From contig NZ_JAGGPX010000011.1 in NCBI RefSeq assembly GCF_018613575.1, forward strand, positions 41,482-105,481: 64,000 bases of DNA, written 5' to 3'. Below the pieces are notes generated by a model. The model made no database searches, was not told the DNA's origin, and saw only the letters and a program-made list of their open reading frames with translations. Positions 60,246-64,000 of this stretch are shown in pieces; position 1 is the first letter of the stretch, and the number at the start of each line of letters is the position of its first letter. The translations under genes and the position numbers were made by a program. Source of the DNA: Planococcus sp. ISL-110 (GTDB lineage Bacteria > Bacillota > Bacilli > Bacillales_A > Planococcaceae).

Positions 60246-60803
60246 TTATTTTACAATTCCCGCTTCAGGCAATGGCCAGAAAACGAAACTTGTGTCCCCG
60301 ATCACTTCTTCGGTCGGGACCAATCCGATATGGCGGCTGTCTTTGCTGGCACGGCGATTATCGCCCATTACAAAAACAGAGCCATCCGGTACGATTCTTT
60401 CACCGGTTACATCCTCCAGAACAAAGTCCTCTGTCAGGGTACCGGTGATTCCTTGCTTATAAATATCCAGGTAAGGCTCTTCCACTGCTTCTCCATTTAT
60501 ATATAACTGGTCGTCTTCATAGGCTACGTGATCACCCGGCAAGCCGATGATGCGCTTGATATAATCTTTTTGTTCAGGCGCATGAAAAACAATGATGTCA
60601 AATCGATCAGGTTCTCCGACTGTATAACCGATTTTGTTGACGATCATGCGATCCCCATGCTCCAAAGTCGGCATCATCGATTCTCCATCTACGACAATCG
60701 GCGTGAATAAAAAGAAACGGATAATTGCAGCCAAACCGAAGGCGATCAACAAAGCTTTAGACCATTCCCACATCTCATTCTTCTTTTTCACTTCAGTCTC
60801 CAT
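60246..60803 (-). CDS. lepB: Type I signal peptidase
   Basis: SPase I removes signal peptides outside the membrane. The 185-residue protein has one N-terminal helix at about 15-35 and the catalytic dyad: Ser42 in GESMMPTL and Lys83 in [11 protein letters not shown], followed by [14 protein letters not shown]. This is the single-helix Gram-positive form. It is packed against rbgA, and other genes of the same family probably exist elsewhere. Confidence 0.95.
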   Translation of the reverse strand: METEVKKKNEMWEWSKALLIAFGLAAIIRFFLFTPIVVDGESMMPTLEHGDRMIVNKIGYTVGEPDRFDIIVFHAPEQKDYIKRIIGLPGDHVAYEDDQLYINGEAVEEPYLDIYKQGITGTLTEDFVLEDVTGERIVPDGSVFVMGDNRRASKDSRHIGLVPTEEVIGDTSFVFWPLPEAGIVK

Positions 60804-60860
60804 GCGCGTTCCTCCCCATGCTTGCTGGCTTAATTGTACAAGGAATCAAACTTTTTAGCA

Positions 60861-60887
60861 AAAAGAAAGAGGGCGCAAGCGCCCTCT
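60861..60887 (-). terminator. Terminator after rplS
   Basis: AGAGGGCGC (60868-60876) pairs with GCGCCCTCT (60879-60887), tight loop CAAG. The minus-strand tail is TTTCTTTTTG. Confidence 0.82.
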
Positions 60888-60902
60888 CTCATTAATGCGA
60901 TC

Positions 60903-61247
60903 TTATCGAATTTCTTTGATACGAGCTGCTTTACCGCGTAGGTCACGCAAGTAGTACAATTTCGCACGGCGAACTTTACCACGACGGGTAACTTCAAGCT
61001 GTGCAATTTTTGGTGTGTGTACAGGGAATGTACGCTCAACACCAACACCGTAAGAGATTTTGCGAACAGTGAATGATTCACTGATTCCGCCTCCGCGACG
61101 GCCGATTACGACTCCTTCGTATACCTGAACACGTTCGCGTGTACCCTCGACAACTTTAACGTGGACGCGGACAGTGTCTCCAGGACGGAACTTTGGAAGA
61201 TCCGTACGAAGCTGTTCTTTAGTGATTTCTGTAATAATGTTTTGCAT
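60903..61247 (-). CDS. rplS: 50S ribosomal protein L19
   Basis: L19 sits at the 50S-30S interface. The 114-residue protein has [16 protein letters not shown] and [22 protein letters not shown] and ends [10 protein letters not shown]. It has a separate promoter overlapping the end of trmD and a leader typical of the Firmicutes L19 family. Confidence 0.98.
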   Translation of the reverse strand: MQNIITEITKEQLRTDLPKFRPGDTVRVHVKVVEGTRERVQVYEGVVIGRRGGGISESFTVRKISYGVGVERTFPVHTPKIAQLEVTRRGKVRRAKLYYLRDLRGKAARIKEIR

Positions 61248-61336
61248 TATTTTTCTCTCCTTCTACAGACGCTCTTACACCCAAATAGACTGTTGCAGCG
61301 GAACATCGTGATCCTGTACTTTACATAAAAGTACAG
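61248..61336 (-). promoter_or_regulatory. L19 leader RNA of rplS
   Basis: The predicted transcript starts near 61335 and opens with a perfect hairpin: CTGTACTTT (61314-61322) with AAAGTACAG (61328-61336). A second pairing, ACAG with CTGT, can form further down. An L19 leader is a described Firmicutes family in Rfam, thought to be autoregulatory; this matches in position and layout. Confidence 0.6.
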
Positions 61337-61341
61337 TGTCC

Positions 61342-61370
61342 ATAATACCATTGATCAGTTGTGTGCGCAA
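61342..61370 (-). promoter_or_regulatory. Promoter of rplS
   Basis: Minus strand TTGCGC (61365-61370), 17 bp, TATTAT (61342-61347), extended -10 with TGG, just after the trmD stop. Confidence 0.6.
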
Positions 61371-61384
61371 GAGCAACCTGCGTT

Positions 61385-62110
61385 CTATTTTTTTTCTTTC
61401 AAATGGGCAATTGTTTTTTTCTGATGGTCGCTCAAGTCGATTTTATCGAGCAGATCCGGTCGCCGCTCGAGCGTCCGTTTCAAGGTCTGTTCCTCGCGCC
61501 ATTGATCGACTTTTCCATGATTGCCGGAAGTTAGGACATCCGGCACCTTCCAGCCTCTAAAATCAGCCGGACGCGTGTACTGCGGGTGTTCAAGGAGTCC
61601 GGTGGAGAACGAATCACGAACTGGTGAGTCGGCGTTGCCAAGGACCCCTGGAAGCAGTCTGACGACACTGTCAATGACGGTCATGGCTGCCAGCTCTCCT
61701 CCGGTCAGCACAAAATCTCCAATGGATATCTCATCCGTCACCAAATGCTCACGGATCCGTTCATCGTAGCCTTCATAATGGCCACAGATAAATACCAGTT
61801 CCTTTTCAGCTGCAAGCTCTTCCGCTTTTTGCTGCGTAAAACGCTCTCCTTGCGGACACATCAAGATGACGCGAGGCTTGCTGTCTTGGATCAAGCTTTC
61901 TACGGCATTGAAAATCGGTTCCGGTTTTAGCACCATGCCGGCACCTCCGCCGAATGGATAATCATCCACCTGCCGCTTATTGTCGGCAAATTCCCGGATA
62001 TCCACAACATTCAGGCTGACTGCACCTTTTTCTTGTGCTTTTTTCATGATTGAGTGCTGAAAAACACCCTCAAACATTGGCGGGAACAGCGACAGGACAT
62101 TTATGTTCAT
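61385..62110 (-). CDS. trmD: tRNA (guanine-N1)-methyltransferase
   Basis: TrmD makes m1G37 next to the anticodon and prevents frameshifting. The 241-residue SPOUT (trefoil-knot) enzyme has [25 protein letters not shown] and [16 protein letters not shown] use ATG at 62110, overlapping the rimM stop; an in-frame TTG one codon upstream has better spacing to GGAAGG and may be used. Confidence 0.96.
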   Translation of the reverse strand: MNINVLSLFPPMFEGVFQHSIMKKAQEKGAVSLNVVDIREFADNKRQVDDYPFGGGAGMVLKPEPIFNAVESLIQDSKPRVILMCPQGERFTQQKAEELAAEKELVFICGHYEGYDERIREHLVTDEISIGDFVLTGGELAAMTVIDSVVRLLPGVLGNADSPVRDSFSTGLLEHPQYTRPADFRGWKVPDVLTSGNHGKVDQWREEQTLKRTLERRPDLLDKIDLSDHQKKTIAHLKEKK

Positions 62111-62625
62111 CAAGACAACAAACCTTCCATCACTTCGATGACCACTTTCTTTTCATCTATGTCGATTTCTTTGACGATGTCTTCAATATATGGAATGTAA
62201 TGCTTCTTCCCGGTTTTGGGTGTAACTTCCCAGACATCATTGGCGCCCGTCTCCAAAATCTCACTGATGGTCCCAAGCTCCTGTCCTTCGGTTGAAAAGA
62301 CTGTACATCCAAGAATTTCATGATGGTAGAACGCATTGTCCTCCAGTTCAGTCAAGTCATGTTCAGCAATCTTCAAATAGGACTCTTTGAATGGCTCTAC
62401 GTCACTGATGTTCGGATAACCTTCAAAAGTCAGCAACTCGAAGTTTTTATGTTGGCGATGGCTGGCGATTTTCACCATGATCGGCTTTTTCGCATCCGGT
62501 GTGAAAAGGCCAAGCTTTACACCTACAGCAAATCGTTCTTCCGGAAAATCGGTACGTGACAAGACGCGCACTTCACCCCGGATTCCGTGGGTATTGACAA
62601 TTTTTCCTACATTAAACCATTGCAC
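62110..62625 (-). CDS. rimM: Ribosome maturation factor RimM
   Basis: RimM assists 30S head assembly and binds S19. The 171-residue protein has an N-terminal RimM domain ([18 protein letters not shown]) and a C-terminal PRC barrel ([18 protein letters not shown]). The start is GTG at 62625, 9 nt after AAGGA, giving the usual [10 protein letters not shown]-terminus. It is coupled to trmD by a 1-nt overlap. Confidence 0.95.
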   Translation of the reverse strand: MQWFNVGKIVNTHGIRGEVRVLSRTDFPEERFAVGVKLGLFTPDAKKPIMVKIASHRQHKNFELLTFEGYPNISDVEPFKESYLKIAEHDLTELEDNAFYHHEILGCTVFSTEGQELGTISEILETGANDVWEVTPKTGKKHYIPYIEDIVKEIDIDEKKVVIEVMEGLLS

Positions 62626-62656
62626 AAGCAAACATCCTTCCACTGCTATTTTTCTG

Positions 62657-62687
62657 AAAAAAAAAGAAGGAACCTAGGCTCCTTCTT
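62657..62687 (-). terminator. Terminator after khpA
   Basis: AAGAAGGA at 62664-62671 pairs with TCCTTCTT at 62680-62687 around an 8-nt segment holding CCTAGG. Nine T residues follow on the minus strand. Confidence 0.82.
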
Positions 62688-62692
62688 CTTCC

Positions 62693-62926
62693 TTAATCCA
62701 CAATATCGAGGTAAGTTTTCTTCTTATGATAACCGCCTGCTGCTGAGTACACAATTGAACGAATAGCTTTCGCTACACGCCCCTGCTTCCCGATCACTTT
62801 CCCTGTATCTTCTGGATGCACGGAAAGCTTGTAGACAATACGGCTTGCGTTTTCGTCGGTTTCGACACGAACTTCTTCCGGATAATCAACTAACGGTTTC
62901 ACAATGGTCTCGATCAGCTGCTTCAT
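62693..62926 (-). CDS. khpA: KH-domain RNA-binding protein KhpA (YlqC)
   Basis: A 77-residue single KH domain protein with the GxxG loop in VIGKQGRVAKAIRSIV. In streptococci KhpA partners KhpB in RNA binding and affects cell elongation. It follows rpsP by 13 nt and shares its transcript up to the terminator. Confidence 0.93.
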   Translation of the reverse strand: MKQLIETIVKPLVDYPEEVRVETDENASRIVYKLSVHPEDTGKVIGKQGRVAKAIRSIVYSAAGGYHKKKTYLDIVD

Positions 62927-62939
62927 AAGAAAATCTCCC

Positions 62940-63212
62940 TTACTTGTTTAGTTTTTCGTTATGGAATTTCTCCATAATGCCTTTTTGAGAAAACAAGTTG
63001 CGTACAGTGTCAGATGGTTTTGCACCATCATGAAGCCATTTCAACACTAATTCTTCGTCGATTTTAACTTCAGCTGGAACTGTCAGCGGGTTGTAAGTAC
63101 CTACTGTCTTGATTTGACGGCCGTCACGTGGAGCACGTGAGTCAGCTACTACAATACGGTAAAAAGGAGATTTTTTTGCTCCCATACGTTTCAAGCGAAT
63201 TTTTACTGCCAT
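62940..63212 (-). CDS. rpsP: 30S ribosomal protein S16
   Basis: The 90-residue S16 has [20 protein letters not shown] and later TYNPLT and [15 protein letters not shown]. The ATG follows CGGAGGTG. It lies after ffh with its own promoter in the gap. Confidence 0.98.
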   Translation of the reverse strand: MAVKIRLKRMGAKKSPFYRIVVADSRAPRDGRQIKTVGTYNPLTVPAEVKIDEELVLKWLHDGAKPSDTVRNLFSQKGIMEKFHNEKLNK

Positions 63213-63250
63213 TTCTTAAAGCACCTCCGAATAGTTTCACACAAGATATT

Positions 63251-63279
63251 ATATTAGCAAGCTTTAAATAGTTTGTAAA
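63251..63279 (-). promoter_or_regulatory. Promoter of rpsP-khpA
   Basis: Minus strand TTTACA (63274-63279), 17 bp, TAATAT (63251-63256), in the 93-bp gap after ffh. Confidence 0.55.
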
Positions 63280-63305
63280 GTATTTTTTCTTAACACCTTA
63301 AAATT

Positions 63306-64000
63306 TTACTTGAAAAGTGAGTCCAGGCCTGGCATCCCCATTTTCTTTTTGCCTTTTTTCGTGTTCATGCCGGACATTTGCTTCATCATTTTTTTCATGT
63401 CCTCGAACTGTTTCAAGAGTCGGTTGACGTCCTGAATGCTCGTTCCAGAACCTTTGGCAATCCGCTTTTTGCGGTTTGCATTGATGATTTCAGGGGTGGT
63501 TTTTTCTTTTTTCGTCATGGAATAGATAATGGCTTCCACGCGATCCATTTGGCCCTCATCCACTTTTGCGTTTTCAAGTCCTTTGATTTTATTGGCGCCC
63601 GGGAGCATTTTCAGAATTTCATCCAATGGGCCCATCTGTTTGACCTGTGACATCTGTTCAAGGAAATCATCAAAAGTAAATGTCGAGGTTCTGAACTTTT
63701 CTTCCAGTTCTTTCGCTTTTTCTTCATCGACGCTCGACTGCGCTTTTTCAATCAGCGACATCATATCGCCCATGCCGAGAATCCGTGACGCCATGCGTTC
63801 CGGATGGAAAGCTTCAAGTGCATCCAATTTTTCGCCCATCCCGACAAATTTAATCGGTTTTTGGGTAACGGTACGGATCGACAGGGCTGCACCGCCTCGT
63901 GTATCGCCATCAAGCTTCGTCAGAACGACGCCTGTAATGCCGATGGCTTCATCGAAGTTCTGAGCTACGTTGACCGCATCCTGGCCTGTCATGGAATCAA
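63306..64000 (-). CDS. ffh: Signal recognition particle protein Ffh (5' end beyond the window)
   Basis: The C-terminal 231 residues of the SRP54 GTPase are present. The frame remains open to the window edge and the true start lies outside. The G-domain tail has TGQDAVNVAQNF, TKLDGDTRGGAALSI and FVGMGEKLDALEAFHPERMASRILGMGD in consecutive parts. The methionine-rich M domain has GSGTSIQDVNRLLKQFEDM and MKKMMKQMSGM, which binds signal peptides and 4.5S RNA. Confidence 0.97.
   Translation of the reverse strand, partial: DSMTGQDAVNVAQNFDEAIGITGVVLTKLDGDTRGGAALSIRTVTQKPIKFVGMGEKLDALEAFHPERMASRILGMGDMMSLIEKAQSSVDEEKAKELEEKFRTSTFTFDDFLEQMSQVKQMGPLDEILKMLPGANKIKGLENAKVDEGQMDRVEAIIYSMTKKEKTTPEIINANRKKRIAKGSGTSIQDVNRLLKQFEDMKKMMKQMSGMNTKKGKKKMGMPGLDSLFK

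Noticed and set aside
1-64000. tRNA, rRNA, CRISPR arrays, prophage or insertion-sequence genes
   Set aside because: No cloverleaf-like sequences, rRNA segments, regularly spaced direct repeats or transposase/integrase genes were seen. XerC is the housekeeping recombinase.

Overview
The window is a 64 kb stretch of low-to-mid G+C Firmicutes core genome. I read 57 protein-coding genes, and every one lies on the minus strand. The gene order from ffh-rpsP through rplS, sucCD, topA, codY, rpsB, polC, nusA-infB, pnp, ftsK and pgsA-cinA-recA-rny follows the Bacillus/Listeria chromosome closely. Protein features fit the Bacillales (CodW-type HslV, Bacilli CodY, PolC with an inserted exonuclease, RNase J2 and RNase Y). 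The sporulation and flagellar genes that Bacillus subtilis keeps at these loci are absent: nothing lies between asd and rnjB, between rnjB and ftsK, or between codY and rpsB. The intergenic repeats look like those I associate with Planococcaceae, so my best guess is a non-sporulating Planococcus-like organism. That is an inference, not a search result.

Reading with transcription, from high to low coordinates. 63-56 kb: ffh (cut by the window edge), rpsP, khpA, rimM, trmD, rplS, lepB, rbgA, rnhB, sucC, sucD (protein targeting, ribosome and tRNA maturation, TCA cycle). 56.2-55.4 kb: a 786 bp gap with a plus-strand promoter and a small hydrophobic reading frame split by a stop codon. 55-47 kb: dprA, topA, trmFO, then xerC-hslV-hslU-codY. 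47.2-46.6 kb: a gap with a MITE-like element and the rpsB leader. 46.5-39 kb: rpsB, tsf, pyrH, frr, uppS, cdsA, dxr, rseP, proS (translation, isoprenoid/lipid carrier and membrane synthesis, site-2 protease). 37-27 kb: polC, then rimP-nusA-rnpM-ylxQ-infB-ylxP-rbfA. 27-20 kb: truB, ribF, rpsO, pnp, mlpA, asd. 20-10 kb: rnjB, ftsK, a GntR regulator and a BMP-type nucleoside ABC importer (nupNOPQ). 10-0 kb: ymfF-ymfH-ymfI-ymfK-rodZ-pgsA-cinA, recA and rny.

Regulation can be read in several places: about two dozen intrinsic terminators, fourteen reasonable minus-strand sigma-A promoters and one plus-strand promoter, a LexA box upstream of recA, a palindrome on the rny -10 element, a candidate operator below the gntR promoter, probable ribosomal-protein leaders ahead of rplS, rpsO and rpsB, and an attenuator-like hairpin between the rimP-nusA promoter and rimP. 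There is no tRNA, rRNA, CRISPR array, prophage or defence island. I found no clearly new multi-gene system. The least explained items are YmfK (an ACT-like domain followed by a P-loop), the split plus-strand frame near 56 kb, the intergenic elements at 10, 37 and 47 kb, and the N-terminus of HslV.
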